From Blastococcus sp. (GTDB lineage Bacteria; Actinomycetota; Actinomycetes; Mycobacteriales; Geodermatophilaceae), in the NCBI GenBank assembly GCA_025963345.1, contig JAOPUS010000377.1, forward strand, positions 1 to 14,799: 14,799 nucleotides of DNA, given 5' to 3'. The notes under the pieces were generated by a model. That model made no database searches. It saw only the letters and a list, made by a program, of their open reading frames with translations, and had not been told where the DNA came from. Made by a program: the position numbers and the translations under genes. Below are positions 1-6,786 of this stretch, piece by piece (the first letter of the stretch is position 1; every line of letters starts with the position of its first letter).

Positions 1-934
1 TGCCCGCCTGCACCATCGCGTGCATCACGCCCCCGGTGAGGACGCCGGACTTCACCGCCGCGGCGATCGAGCCCTCCCGGCGGATCGTGTTGATCGCCCG
101 GATGTGGTGCTCGTGGCCGTGCGGCACGCCCGAGCCCTTGGCCAGGTCGACGCCGAGCGAGGTCCCGTACAGGGACGACTCGATGTCGTGGGTGGCCAGC
201 GCGTTGCCGGCGAAGAGGACGTCGACGTAGCCGGCGTTCACGAGACGGACCATCGCCGGTGAGGCGCCGGTGTGGACCACCGCGGGGCCGCCCACCCACA
301 GGATCCGCTGCCCGGCCGCCTTGACCTCGCGCATGCGCTCGGCGATCTGGCGGACCAGCAGCGCCTGGGGCTTCTCGCTCGACACCGCCGAGGACATGAA
401 GCCGAAGTCGTCCTCCTCGCCGCGGGGAGCCGCCGGGGGCAGCTCGACGCGCACGCCGTGGGCGCCGCACACCACCGTGTCACCGGCTCGCACGTCGCTG
501 ACCGGCACGGTGTCGACGACCGGTCGGCCGCCCTCCTCGGTGACGACGAGGCCGCAGTCCATCTCCGGCTGCCGCACCCGCAGCCACTCCCGGTCGAGCC
601 GGACGAGGGTCTCCAGGTTGGTCGTCGAGTAGAAGTCGTCGGGGAAGACGCCGTCGGCCGGCGCGGGACGAGTGGCGGCGGTGCCGGGGTCGACGGCGTT
701 GGCGCCGTGGATCTGCACGCGCATGAGGATCCGGTCCAGCAGCTCGGCCTCGTCTGCGCTGATCTCCACCAGCGCCCGCGACGCGTCCGCGTGCTGGCGG
801 CCCAGATCCAGGCTCTCGATGCGGTAGTCGCCGCCGTACTCCAGGACGTCGTCGAGGACCCGGGCGAGGATCCCGGTGTCCATCAGGTGCCCGGTGAGGG
901 TGACGGTCTCTGCGTGGCGGGTCGGGGAGCTCAC
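1..934 (-). CDS. TIGR00300-family ornithine cyclodeaminase-type protein (C-terminus cut by window edge)
   Basis: About 311 residues are visible; the C-terminus lies beyond base 1. The N-terminal part (residues about 7-75, from ETVTLTGHLMDTG) matches the LOR/SDH-like domain of this family. The conserved core follows: FGFMSSAVSSEKPQ, then WVGGPAVVHTGA, then NAGYVDVLFAGNALATHDIE, then LYGTSLGVDL and GHEHHIRAINTI. In archaea this family converts ornithine to proline and ammonia with NAD; in cyanobacteria it forms the C-terminal half of the arginine dihydrolase fusion AgrE/ArgZ. No dihydrolase domain precedes it here. The GTG start at 934 has no Shine-Dalgarno but lies 7 nt after a TAGCGT box, so the mRNA is probably leaderless. 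The substrate in this organism is inferred from family membership only. Confidence 0.85.
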   Translation of the reverse strand, partial: MSSPTRHAETVTLTGHLMDTGILARVLDDVLEYGGDYRIESLDLGRQHADASRALVEISADEAELLDRILMRVQIHGANAVDPGTAATRPAPADGVFPDDFYSTTNLETLVRLDREWLRVRQPEMDCGLVVTEEGGRPVVDTVPVSDVRAGDTVVCGAHGVRVELPPAAPRGEEDDFGFMSSAVSSEKPQALLVRQIAERMREVKAAGQRILWVGGPAVVHTGASPAMVRLVNAGYVDVLFAGNALATHDIESSLYGTSLGVDLAKGSGVPHGHEHHIRAINTIRREGSIAAAVKSGVLTGGVMHAMVQAG

Positions 935-941
935 GGCCCGA

Positions 942-947
942 ACGCTA
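942..947 (-). promoter_or_regulatory. Predicted leaderless -10 box (TAGCGT) of the TIGR00300 gene
   Basis: TAGCGT on the minus strand is followed by exactly 7 nt and then the GTG start at 934. This TANNNT-N7-start arrangement is typical of leaderless actinobacterial transcripts, and no Shine-Dalgarno lies before the GTG. No convincing -35 is visible; the region where it would lie is occupied by the palindrome at 954-974. Confidence 0.55.
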
Positions 948-953
948 TGGCAC

Positions 954-1003
954 GTGTCGTCCTCCGGACGACACCATCACTTCGTCGTCCTCCGGGCGAC
1001 ACC
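954..1003. repeat. Palindrome plus tandem direct repeat upstream of the TIGR00300 gene (possible operator)
   Basis: Bases 954-974 form a perfect inverted repeat: GTGTCGTCC, a 3-base centre TCC, then GGACGACAC. The 19-base unit TCGTCCTCCGGACGACACC (957-975) recurs at 985-1003 with one substitution (A to G), a repeat period of 28 bp. The element begins 20 bp upstream of the GTG at 934 and overlaps where the -35 of the predicted leaderless promoter would lie. It lies in the 162-bp gap between this gene and the 3' end of the upstream membrane-protein gene, so it could also act as a terminator for that gene, although it has no T-tract. An operator is the better fit because the repeat is direct as well as palindromic. 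The rest of the gap (1004-1096) shows nothing recognisable. Confidence 0.6.
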
Positions 1004-1096
1004 GCGGCCAGGTGCCGTTCCCAACCTGCGCCGGTTCGTCGCCGCTGCGCGGAACCCTCCGGGCCCCACTCGCGACGACACCCTTCGGGCGCGCCC

Positions 1097-1816
1097 TCAC
1101 ACCACCGCGCCGTCGTCGCCGTCGTCGTCCGACCGGTCCCGCATCCGCGACACCAGCATCGCGACGCCACCGGCGATCGCGGCCACGCCGAGGATCAGGC
1201 CGACGTCGGTGGACAGCCGGAGCACTCCGGGCGCGCCGACGAGCAGCACGCCCAGGGCCACGAGCAGGACGGCGTACAGCGAGGCGGGGGTCGGGACGGG
1301 TAGCGGCGGGGGCGGCGGGGGTTCGTAGTGCTCGTCCGGGCGGTCGAGGATCGGCACCTCGTGCGGGGCCGGCGGGGGTGCCACGGACGGCGGGTCGTCG
1401 ACGACGTTGCGGCCGTGCTCGGCCTCGAAGGCGGCGACGATCCCCGCCCACTCGGCGTCCTCGTCCACGTTCCGACGGACGACGGCCCGCTCGGGCCCCC
1501 GAGCCGGCTCCGGCCGCTGTTCCTGGGGTCCGGCGGGGTCGGGTGTCTCGGCGCCGGCCGGGAGGTGGTCGTCGACGACGCTGCGGGCCTCGGCGCGGCG
1601 GGCACGGTCGACGAAGAGCCGGTCCGACGGCGGACTGGGCAGGCTCACCGATCGCGTGTAGGGCTCGACGTCGGCGGAGGGCTCCAGGTAGGCGGCGATG
1701 CCGACGGCATGGAGCAGATCGAGCAGGTGCTCGCCGATCCGGGGATCGACGTCGCGCAACGGGCTCCAGAGCGAGGCGTCCAGCCCGTTGTCCCGCCGTC
1801 CCCGGCGCCCCGTCAC
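1097..1816 (-). CDS. Small membrane protein with proline-rich stalk and two C-terminal helices
   Basis: The 239-residue protein starts at a GTG that overlaps the TGA of the upstream lipase (GTGA), with GGAG five bases before it, so translation is probably coupled. Residues about 25-50 (HLLDLLHAVGIAAYLEPSAD) resemble the fold of DUF2007-type small domains. Residues 85-160 are acidic and proline-rich and probably disordered, and a run of six prolines (167-172 area) leads into two hydrophobic segments at about 179-200 and 203-224. The tail RSDDDGDDG is strongly acidic. The topology suggests a large cytoplasmic N-terminal region anchored by a helical hairpin. Similar actinobacterial proteins are usually left as hypothetical or DUF308-like. 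I do not know its function; coupling to the lipase is the only hint. Confidence 0.8.
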   Translation of the reverse strand: MTGRRGRRDNGLDASLWSPLRDVDPRIGEHLLDLLHAVGIAAYLEPSADVEPYTRSVSLPSPPSDRLFVDRARRAEARSVVDDHLPAGAETPDPAGPQEQRPEPARGPERAVVRRNVDEDAEWAGIVAAFEAEHGRNVVDDPPSVAPPPAPHEVPILDRPDEHYEPPPPPPLPVPTPASLYAVLLVALGVLLVGAPGVLRLSTDVGLILGVAAIAGGVAMLVSRMRDRSDDDGDDGAVV

Positions 1817-2634
1817 CGGGTCTCCGCGGCGGGGCTCTCCGCCGGGGGCTCGGTCGTTACGTGCGCACGGATCCAGTCGACCGAGCCCGAGAAGATCGCC
1901 GGGGCGTCGTTGTCGAGCGTGGCGACGTGGTAGCTGTCTCGGAGCACGACCTCGGTCGTGTCGGTGCTGGAGATCCCGTCCAGCAATACCTGCGTGTTGA
2001 TCGGCTCGACGACGTGGTCCTCGGCGCTGTGGAAGACGATCACCGGCGTGGTGACCCGGGCGAGGTCGCCGCGGGTGGCGGCCCAGAGCTGACGCAGCTG
2101 CATCATCGCCCGGGTCGGCAGCTTGGGGTAGGCCAGCTCGGTGACGCCGGGTTTCTTGATGTCGCTGGCGATCGGGGCCCAGCTGCCGGTGATCTTGGCG
2201 ATCATCGGCAGCAGCTTCGCGTCCATCCGCTGCGTGAGCAGGGCCGGGTTGACCAGCACCAGCCCGGCGACGTCGTCCGGCCGGACCTCGGCCAGCCGGG
2301 TGGCCAGCGTGCCGCCCATCGACAGGCCGGCGACGAACACGCGGTCGCACTCGGCGGCGAGGGCGTCGAAGGCGTCGCCCACGGCCGTCGTCCACTGGTC
2401 GTGCGTGCTGGTGTTGCAGTCCTGCCAGCGGGTGCCGTGACCGGGCAGCAGCGGGCAGCGGACGGCGAAGCCCTCGGCCGCGAGATGCTCACCCCACGGC
2501 CGCATGCTCATCGGGGTGCCGGTGAACCCGTGGACCAGCAGGACGCCGGTGCGCCCGTCGGGCCCGTCTCCGCCGGGGAAGGCGAACGGCTCGGCTCCGC
2601 TCATGACGTCGGTGGGCACGGTCGGTCCAGGCAC
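1813..2634 (-). CDS. Esterase/lipase of the alpha/beta hydrolase fold (Est30/monoacylglycerol lipase type)
   Basis: The 273-residue serine hydrolase has the oxyanion-hole motif HGFTGTP (35-41), LLPGHGT (62-68), the nucleophile elbow GLSMGG (103-108, Ser105), Asp206 in SAEDHVV and His236 in SYHVATLD: a complete catalytic triad. The layout matches small cytoplasmic carboxylesterases such as Bacillus Est30. There is no signal peptide, so it acts inside the cell, probably on short-chain or monoacyl esters. The GTG start at 2634 is supported by GGAGG six bases upstream; an internal ATG at 2604 is a weaker alternative. It is divergent from plsC across a 117-bp gap and overlaps the downstream membrane-protein gene by 4 bp. 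A lipase beside an acyltransferase suggests lipid turnover, but this is inference. Confidence 0.9.
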   Translation of the reverse strand: MPGPTVPTDVMSGAEPFAFPGGDGPDGRTGVLLVHGFTGTPMSMRPWGEHLAAEGFAVRCPLLPGHGTRWQDCNTSTHDQWTTAVGDAFDALAAECDRVFVAGLSMGGTLATRLAEVRPDDVAGLVLVNPALLTQRMDAKLLPMIAKITGSWAPIASDIKKPGVTELAYPKLPTRAMMQLRQLWAATRGDLARVTTPVIVFHSAEDHVVEPINTQVLLDGISSTDTTEVVLRDSYHVATLDNDAPAIFSGSVDWIRAHVTTEPPAESPAAETR

Positions 2635-2702
2635 GGGGGTCCTCCTCGGGCCGGCGGCGGCGCCGATCGGCAGGGCATCAGGAAGTTCACAGGAGTAGCC
2701 GA

Positions 2703-2732
2703 TTGTCCATCGGCCGTCGTGCTACCTAGTCT
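2703..2732 (+). promoter_or_regulatory. Possible plsC promoter (TTGTCC, 18 bp, TAGTCT)
   Basis: TTGTCC at 2703-2708 and TAGTCT at 2727-2732 are separated by 18 bp and lie 19 bp before the plsC start, inside the divergent lipase/plsC gap. The match to a housekeeping promoter is moderate. TACCTA at 2723 is an alternative -10. Confidence 0.4.
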
Positions 2733-2751
2733 GGCAGCTCACGAGGGAGGC

Positions 2752-3513
2752 GTGTTGTTCTACTGGTTCCTCAAGTTCATCGCGATCGGTCCGGTGGCCC
2801 ACGCCGTCTTCCGTCCGCGCGCCGAAGGCACGGAGCACGTGCCGGACAGCGGTGCGGCGATCCTGGCGAGCAATCACCTGTCGGCCGCCGACTGGATCCA
2901 CATGCCGCTGTCGCTCAAGCGCCGGGTGACCTTCCTCGCCAAGGCCGAGTACTTCACCGGCACCGGCATCAAGGGCGCCCTGCAGCGGGCGTTCTTCTCC
3001 GGCGCCGGCCAGGTGCCGATCGACCGGTCCAGCGCCTCGGCCGCGGAGGACGCGATCCAGACCGGGCTGCGCATCCTGCACGAGGGCAAGGTGCTCGGCA
3101 TCTACCCGGAGGGCACCCGTTCGCCGGACGGCCGCCTGTTCCGCGGCAAGACCGGCGTCGCACGGATGACGCTGGAGACCGGCGCCCCGGTCATCCCCGT
3201 CGCGATGATCTACAGCAGCAAGAAGCTGCCGTTCGGGAAGACGATCCCCCGGGTCGAGGTGCGCTTCGGCAAGCCGCTGGACTTCTCGCGCTACGAGGGC
3301 CTCTCGGGTGACCGCTTCGTCGAGCGGTCCATCACCGACGAGATCATGTACGAGATCATGACGCTGTCGGGCCAGGAGTACGTCGACGTCTACGGCGCGA
3401 CGGTGAAGAAGTCGATGGACGCCACCGGGTCCAGCGCCCCCGAGGTGGTCGCCCAGCTGCAGCCGCCGCCGGAGGAGTCCGCCGACCGCACCCCGACGTC
3501 CCTCGCCGGTTAG
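2752..3513 (+). CDS. plsC: 1-acyl-sn-glycerol-3-phosphate acyltransferase (PlsC family)
   Basis: This enzyme transfers an acyl group to lysophosphatidic acid to make phosphatidic acid at the inner face of the membrane. The 253-residue protein shows the family blocks in order: NHLSAADW with the catalytic His42-X4-Asp47, FLAKAEYF (61-68), GQVPIDRSS (86-94), YPEGTRSPDG (118-127, glycerol-phosphate binding) and APVIPVAM (145-152). A hydrophobic N-terminus (FYWFLKFIAIGPVAHAVF) probably seats it in the membrane. Purine-rich GAGGGAGG lies just upstream of GTG 2752. The next codon, TTG 2755, would give the common family start MFYW with better SD spacing and is a real alternative. The C-terminal 30 residues are low-complexity and probably disordered. 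Confidence 0.93.
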   Translation: MLFYWFLKFIAIGPVAHAVFRPRAEGTEHVPDSGAAILASNHLSAADWIHMPLSLKRRVTFLAKAEYFTGTGIKGALQRAFFSGAGQVPIDRSSASAAEDAIQTGLRILHEGKVLGIYPEGTRSPDGRLFRGKTGVARMTLETGAPVIPVAMIYSSKKLPFGKTIPRVEVRFGKPLDFSRYEGLSGDRFVERSITDEIMYEIMTLSGQEYVDVYGATVKKSMDATGSSAPEVVAQLQPPPEESADRTPTSLAG

Positions 3514-3568
3514 GCCCCGTCCCGGGTCCCGCCCTGAGCTTGCGAAGGGTGGGGAGGACGGGGTCCTT
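3513..3568. terminator. Nested hairpin between convergent plsC and tetR (bidirectional terminator)
   Basis: The outer stem GGCCCCGTCC (3513-3522) pairs with GGACGGGGTC (3556-3565), 10 bp with one G-T pair. The inner stem CCCGCCCT (3528-3535) pairs with AGGGTGGG (3546-3553), again with one G-T pair. The plus-strand side is followed by CTTCTT. The element starts at the last base of the plsC stop and ends 3 bp before the tetR stop, as expected for a terminator shared by convergent genes. The loop carries GAGCTTGCGAAGGG, which resembles a hairpin sequence common in many high-GC bacterial genomes. Confidence 0.7.
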
Positions 3569-3570
3569 CT

Positions 3571-4158
3571 TCAGTGGTTCGCGAGGCGGTCGAGGACGTC
3601 GCGCAGCAGGGTGAGCAGCTCTTCCCGTGTCATCGTCGGCTCCCGCGTCCACTGACCGACGAGGTCCTCGGTGAACGCGAACCAGGCCAGCACCAGCTGC
3701 CGGCGCAGCGCGTCGTCCGGCAGGCCCAGCGCCTCCAGAGCGACGTCCACCAGCCGGCTGCGGGTCTCCTCGTAGACCTCGGCCACCCAGGGATCACCAC
3801 CGGCCGCGCCGCGCACGAACGCCAGATGCGTCTCCCGGAAGGTCTCGACCCAGCTCACGTAGCGGTCGAGCATCCCGGTGACCCGTTCCTCGGGCGGGGT
3901 GCCCGGGCGGGGGAGCAGGTGCTCCCAGAGGAGGTCGGCGGCCGCGCGGGTGACGGCGGTGTAGTAGTCGCGCTTGGTGGCGAAGTAGTGGAACAGCAGG
4001 CTGCGGCTGATGCCCGCCCGGCGGGCCACCTCGTCGATGGTCAGCTCCTGGACCGGCGTCGTCGGTAGCAGCTCCAGCCCGATCTGCACCAGCTGTGCCC
4101 TCCGGTCACCCGCCGTGCGCCGCAGGCGGGCCGGCTCGGGAGCGGAGGAGGCGGTCAC
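3571..4158 (-). CDS. TetR/AcrR-family transcriptional regulator of the BVMO locus
   Basis: The 195-residue repressor has a typical TetR N-terminal DNA-binding domain: helix 1 at about 18-31 (DRRAQLVQIGLELL) and the helix-turn-helix at about 39-66 (LTIDEVARRAGISRSLLFHYFATKRDYY). The C-terminal ligand domain is too divergent to name an effector. It is the last gene of the BVMO-hydrolase-tetR minus-strand run, starting at GTG 4158, 7 bp past the hydrolase stop. No strong Shine-Dalgarno is visible, which suggests coupling to the hydrolase. The obvious target is the doubled GAGCAGTGCTC palindrome in the BVMO/SDR divergent promoter, giving local autoregulation; this link is inference from context. 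Confidence 0.9.
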   Translation of the reverse strand: MTASSAPEPARLRRTAGDRRAQLVQIGLELLPTTPVQELTIDEVARRAGISRSLLFHYFATKRDYYTAVTRAAADLLWEHLLPRPGTPPEERVTGMLDRYVSWVETFRETHLAFVRGAAGGDPWVAEVYEETRSRLVDVALEALGLPDDALRRQLVLAWFAFTEDLVGQWTREPTMTREELLTLLRDVLDRLANH

Positions 4159-4165
4159 CGGCCCA

Positions 4166-5137
4166 TCATGCGGCCGCCCGATCGGCGGCCGCGGCGGCCA
4201 ACAGCCGCTCGATCGCGTCGGTGACCAGCCGCGGGCGCTCCTGGGTCAACATGTGCCCGGTCCGCTCGACGACGTGCAGCACGGCATCGGGCAGCACGTC
4301 GGCCATCTGTCGGCTGTGCCGCTTCGGGGTCAGCTTGTCGCTGTCGCCGACCAGGATCTCGACGGGGACGTTCGTCAGCGCCGCGAGCTCCTGACGCTTG
4401 TCGTGCTCACCCAACGCCGGCAGGAACACGGTGAAGGCCCGGACGGTCGAGGCATGCATGATCTCGGCCCCGGCCAGCACCATCTCCTCGGAGGCATCGG
4501 CGCCGTAGAGGAGGTCGCGGACCATCTTCTGGTGCCGGGGGTGACCCGGGGGCAGCAGCCGGCGTATCCGCTCGATGGCCCGTGCCCCCGCCAGGGCCAC
4601 CGTGAGCGCGCCCGGCGTCAGCCGCTGGCGGATCTTCTCGGCCCGGTTGCGCGGCTCCGGGTTGAGATCGCCGGCCGACGTCGACACCAGAGCCACGCCG
4701 CGGACGCGGTCGCCGAACAGCTGCGGGCGAGCGGCGGCCAGGCACATGATCGTCATGCCGCCCATCGAGTGGCCGCCCAGCACCACCGGCCCGGCCGGGG
4801 CGAGCTGGTCCAGCACCTCGCCGAGGTCGTGCCCGAGCTGGTCGATGGAGATGGGGGCTACATCGGGAGCGCTGCCCCAGGTCGAGCGCCCGTGCCCCCG
4901 CTGGTCGTAGCGGACGAGCCGCAGGTCGCCGCTGGCGATCCGGGGGGCGAGCAGGTCGGCGACGTCGTCCCAGGCTGCCTGGGCCAGCGTCCAGCCGTGG
5001 GCCAGGACGAGGGTGACCGGGGCGTCGCCGGATCCGTCGATCGTGGCGTGCAGTTCGGCGCCGTCGGGGGTCCGGACGGCGGCGACCCGCCGCCAGACGT
5101 TCGAGGTCGTCGCGGTCGAGGGCGCTGCGGCGGTCAC
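4166..5137 (-). CDS. Alpha/beta hydrolase coupled to the BVMO (likely ester or lactone hydrolase)
   Basis: The 323-residue protein starts at a GTG overlapping the BVMO stop codon (GTGA), with GGAGG seven bases before it. This makes it translationally coupled to the monooxygenase. It has LAHGWT (45-50), RYDQRGHGRS (76-85), the nucleophile elbow GGHSMGG (121-127, Ser124), a GDSDKLTP acid motif (probably Asp267) and RTGH with His295: a complete triad. The cap region at about 160-245 carries an arginine-rich helix. BVMOs turn ketones into esters or lactones, and a coupled hydrolase would cleave that product. The general layout recalls the mycobacterial mymA region (BVMO, LipR-type hydrolase, SDR). 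Exact substrate unknown. Confidence 0.9.
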   Translation of the reverse strand: MTAAAPSTATTSNVWRRVAAVRTPDGAELHATIDGSGDAPVTLVLAHGWTLAQAAWDDVADLLAPRIASGDLRLVRYDQRGHGRSTWGSAPDVAPISIDQLGHDLGEVLDQLAPAGPVVLGGHSMGGMTIMCLAAARPQLFGDRVRGVALVSTSAGDLNPEPRNRAEKIRQRLTPGALTVALAGARAIERIRRLLPPGHPRHQKMVRDLLYGADASEEMVLAGAEIMHASTVRAFTVFLPALGEHDKRQELAALTNVPVEILVGDSDKLTPKRHSRQMADVLPDAVLHVVERTGHMLTQERPRLVTDAIERLLAAAAADRAAA

Positions 5138-6681
5138 GCGGCCACCTCCGGGGTGTGGGTCGGGGCGGTGGCGGGGATGCCGACGTAGTTCTCCCGGTCG
5201 AGCTTGCGGGTGAGCTTGCGGAACCGGAACGTGAAGTCGGGCCAGAGCGTGGTGTTGTGCCCGTGCTTGTCGAGGTACCAGCTGGCGCAGCCGCCGGCCA
5301 TCCACACGGTGCCCTTCGACTTCTCGGCGATCAGCTCCCGGTAGGACTCCTGGGCCGCCGCCGTCGTCTCGAGCACGGCCAGGCCCTCGGCGTCCATGGT
5401 CTGCAGCGCGTCGTCGACGTAGGCGACCTGCGACTCGATCATGTAGACCATCGAGGTGTGCCCGACCCCGACGTTGGGGCCGACCAGCAGGAACATGTTC
5501 GGGAAGCCGGCGACGGTGCTGCTGCGGTTGCTCACCATGCCGTCGGACCACACCTCGGCGAGCGTTCGTCCACCGCGACCGCAGATCTTCTCGGCGATCG
5601 GCAGGTCGGTCACGTGGAAGCCGGTCGCCAGCACGATCGTGTCGGTCGGGCGCTCCACGCCGTCCCGGTCGACGATCGAGTGCTCCCGGATCTCGGCGAT
5701 CCCGGCGGTGACGAGTTCGGCGTTGGGGGCGGCGACGGCGGGGAAGTAGTCGTTGCTGATCAGGATCCGCTTGCAGCCGATCGTGTAGTCCGGCGTCAAC
5801 GCTGCCCGGAGCCGCGGGTCGCGGACCTGGCGGTGCAGGTGGGCGCGGGCGAGCTTGGCGACCGGCTTGAGGAAGCGGCGGCGCTTGGCCAGGCCGATGA
5901 CCAGGAACTCGCGGAACAGGTACAGCGCGGAACGGACGGCCTTCTGCAGGCCCGGGACGAACCGGTAGAGCAGGCGCATCAGCGGCTTCACGGGGTGGTC
6001 GGTGCGGGGGACCACCCAGGCCGGCGTCCGCTGGTAGACCGCGATGCTGTCGACGAGGGGCTGGATGGCCGGCACCACCTGGATGGCGGAGGCGCCGGTG
6101 CCGATGACGGCGACCTTCTCGCCGGCGAGGTCGTGCGAGTCGTCCCAGCGGGCGGAGTGCATCACCGTCCCGGCGAAGTCGGACAGGCCCGGGATGTCGG
6201 GGTAGGTCGGGTCGGCCAGGGCGCCGGCGGCGGACACGAGCACCTGGGCGCGGAACTCGCCGGCCGTCGTCCGGACCTGCCAGCGCCGGGACGCGTCGTC
6301 CCACCGGGCCGAGGTGACGTCGGCGCCGAAGACGCAGTGCTCGCGGACGCCGAAGCGGTCGGCGGTGGCCTGCAGGTAGGCCTGGATCTCCGGCTGCTCG
6401 GAGTAGGAGCGCGGCCAGTCCGGGTTGGGGGCGAAGGAGAACGAGTAGAGGTTGGACTGCACGTCGCAGGCCGCGCCGGGATAGGTGTTGTCCCGCCAGG
6501 TGCCGCCGACGTCGTCGGCCCGCTCGAGGACGACGAAGTCGTGCTCGCCCCGCTGCCGGAGGGCAACGGCCATGCCGAGGCCGGCGAAGCCGGACCCGAT
6601 GATCGCCACGCGTACCTCACGGACACCGGCGGCGGCCGCCGTGGGCGCGGCGGCAGGTTGGGTCTCGAGCGTGCTGGTCAC
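5134..6681 (-). CDS. Baeyer-Villiger-type flavin monooxygenase
   Basis: This enzyme uses FAD, NADPH and O2 to insert oxygen next to a ketone carbonyl, giving an ester or lactone. The 515-residue protein has the FAD Rossmann motif GSGFAGLG (29-36), the BVMO motif GGTWRDNTYPGAACD (59-73), the family fingerprint FAGTVMHSARWD (169-180, F-X-G-X3-H-X3-W-D) and the NADPH Rossmann motif GTGASA (194-199). The length fits the type I BVMO group. The GTG start at 6681 has AAGGAG seven bases upstream. An alanine-rich leader of about 20 residues precedes the first beta strand. It heads the BVMO-hydrolase-tetR run and is divergent from the SDR across a region with two palindromes. Substrate could be a linear, cyclic or aromatic ketone; sequence alone does not decide. 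Confidence 0.93.
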   Translation of the reverse strand: MTSTLETQPAAAPTAAAAGVREVRVAIIGSGFAGLGMAVALRQRGEHDFVVLERADDVGGTWRDNTYPGAACDVQSNLYSFSFAPNPDWPRSYSEQPEIQAYLQATADRFGVREHCVFGADVTSARWDDASRRWQVRTTAGEFRAQVLVSAAGALADPTYPDIPGLSDFAGTVMHSARWDDSHDLAGEKVAVIGTGASAIQVVPAIQPLVDSIAVYQRTPAWVVPRTDHPVKPLMRLLYRFVPGLQKAVRSALYLFREFLVIGLAKRRRFLKPVAKLARAHLHRQVRDPRLRAALTPDYTIGCKRILISNDYFPAVAAPNAELVTAGIAEIREHSIVDRDGVERPTDTIVLATGFHVTDLPIAEKICGRGGRTLAEVWSDGMVSNRSSTVAGFPNMFLLVGPNVGVGHTSMVYMIESQVAYVDDALQTMDAEGLAVLETTAAAQESYRELIAEKSKGTVWMAGGCASWYLDKHGHNTTLWPDFTFRFRKLTRKLDRENYVGIPATAPTHTPEVAA

Positions 6682-6705
6682 CGATCGGCTCCTTCGCAGA
6701 TCCCG

Positions 6706-6730
6706 GCTTGCTGAGCAGTGCTCAACAAGC
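6706..6730. promoter_or_regulatory. Operator palindrome 1 of the BVMO/SDR divergon
   Basis: A near-perfect 25-bp inverted repeat is centred on G6718; 11 of 12 base pairs match (only 6711/6725 fails). The core is TGAGCAGTGCTCA. Its length and symmetry are typical of a TetR operator. It covers the predicted -35 box of the SDR promoter (TTGCTG at 6708). Confidence 0.75.
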
Positions 6731-6736
6731 TACAAC
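6708..6736 (+). promoter_or_regulatory. Predicted SDR promoter (TTGCTG, 17 bp, TACAAC)
   Basis: TTGCTG at 6708-6713 and TACAAC at 6731-6736 are 17 bp apart on the plus strand, about 50 bp before the SDR start. The -35 and spacer lie within operator 1, so a bound repressor should block it. The -10 is not a perfect consensus. Confidence 0.45.
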
Positions 6737-6756
6737 GGGTTCCGAGCAGTGCTCAA
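6727..6756 (-). promoter_or_regulatory. Predicted BVMO promoter (TTGAGC, 18 bp, TAGCTT)
   Basis: On the minus strand TTGAGC (6756-6751) and TAGCTT (6732-6727) are 18 bp apart, about 45 bp before the BVMO GTG. The -35 lies within operator 2 and the -10 overlaps the edge of operator 1. It mirrors the SDR promoter on the other strand. Confidence 0.45.
6744..6754. promoter_or_regulatory. Operator palindrome 2 of the BVMO/SDR divergon
   Basis: GAGCAGTGCTC is a perfect 11-bp palindrome around G6749 and shares the 13-mer GAGCAGTGCTCAA with operator 1. The two centres are 31 bp apart, about three helical turns. Its outer arms are not symmetric, so it may be the weaker site. It overlaps the predicted -35 box of the BVMO promoter. 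A further 10-bp palindrome CGAGCGCTCG (6759-6768) lies beside it. Confidence 0.7.
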
Positions 6757-6786
6757 TTCGAGCGCTCGGATCGTGGGGAGCAATCG

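Noticed and set aside
1012..2751. Long plus-strand open frame running into plsC, suggesting a much larger fused protein
   Set aside because: The upstream part is arginine/glycine-rich antisense of the lipase and membrane-protein genes with no domain. plsC has its own start and SD-like stretch at 2752.
5138..6304. Possible N-terminal extension of the alpha/beta hydrolase to 712 residues
   Set aside because: The extension is an out-of-frame reading of the BVMO gene; GTG 5137 with GGAGG upstream and a GTGA overlap is the real start.
5155..6714. 519-codon plus-strand open frame antisense to the BVMO
   Set aside because: High-GC shadow frame rich in Gly/Val/Asp/Arg; the minus-strand BVMO has complete motifs and a good ribosome-binding site.
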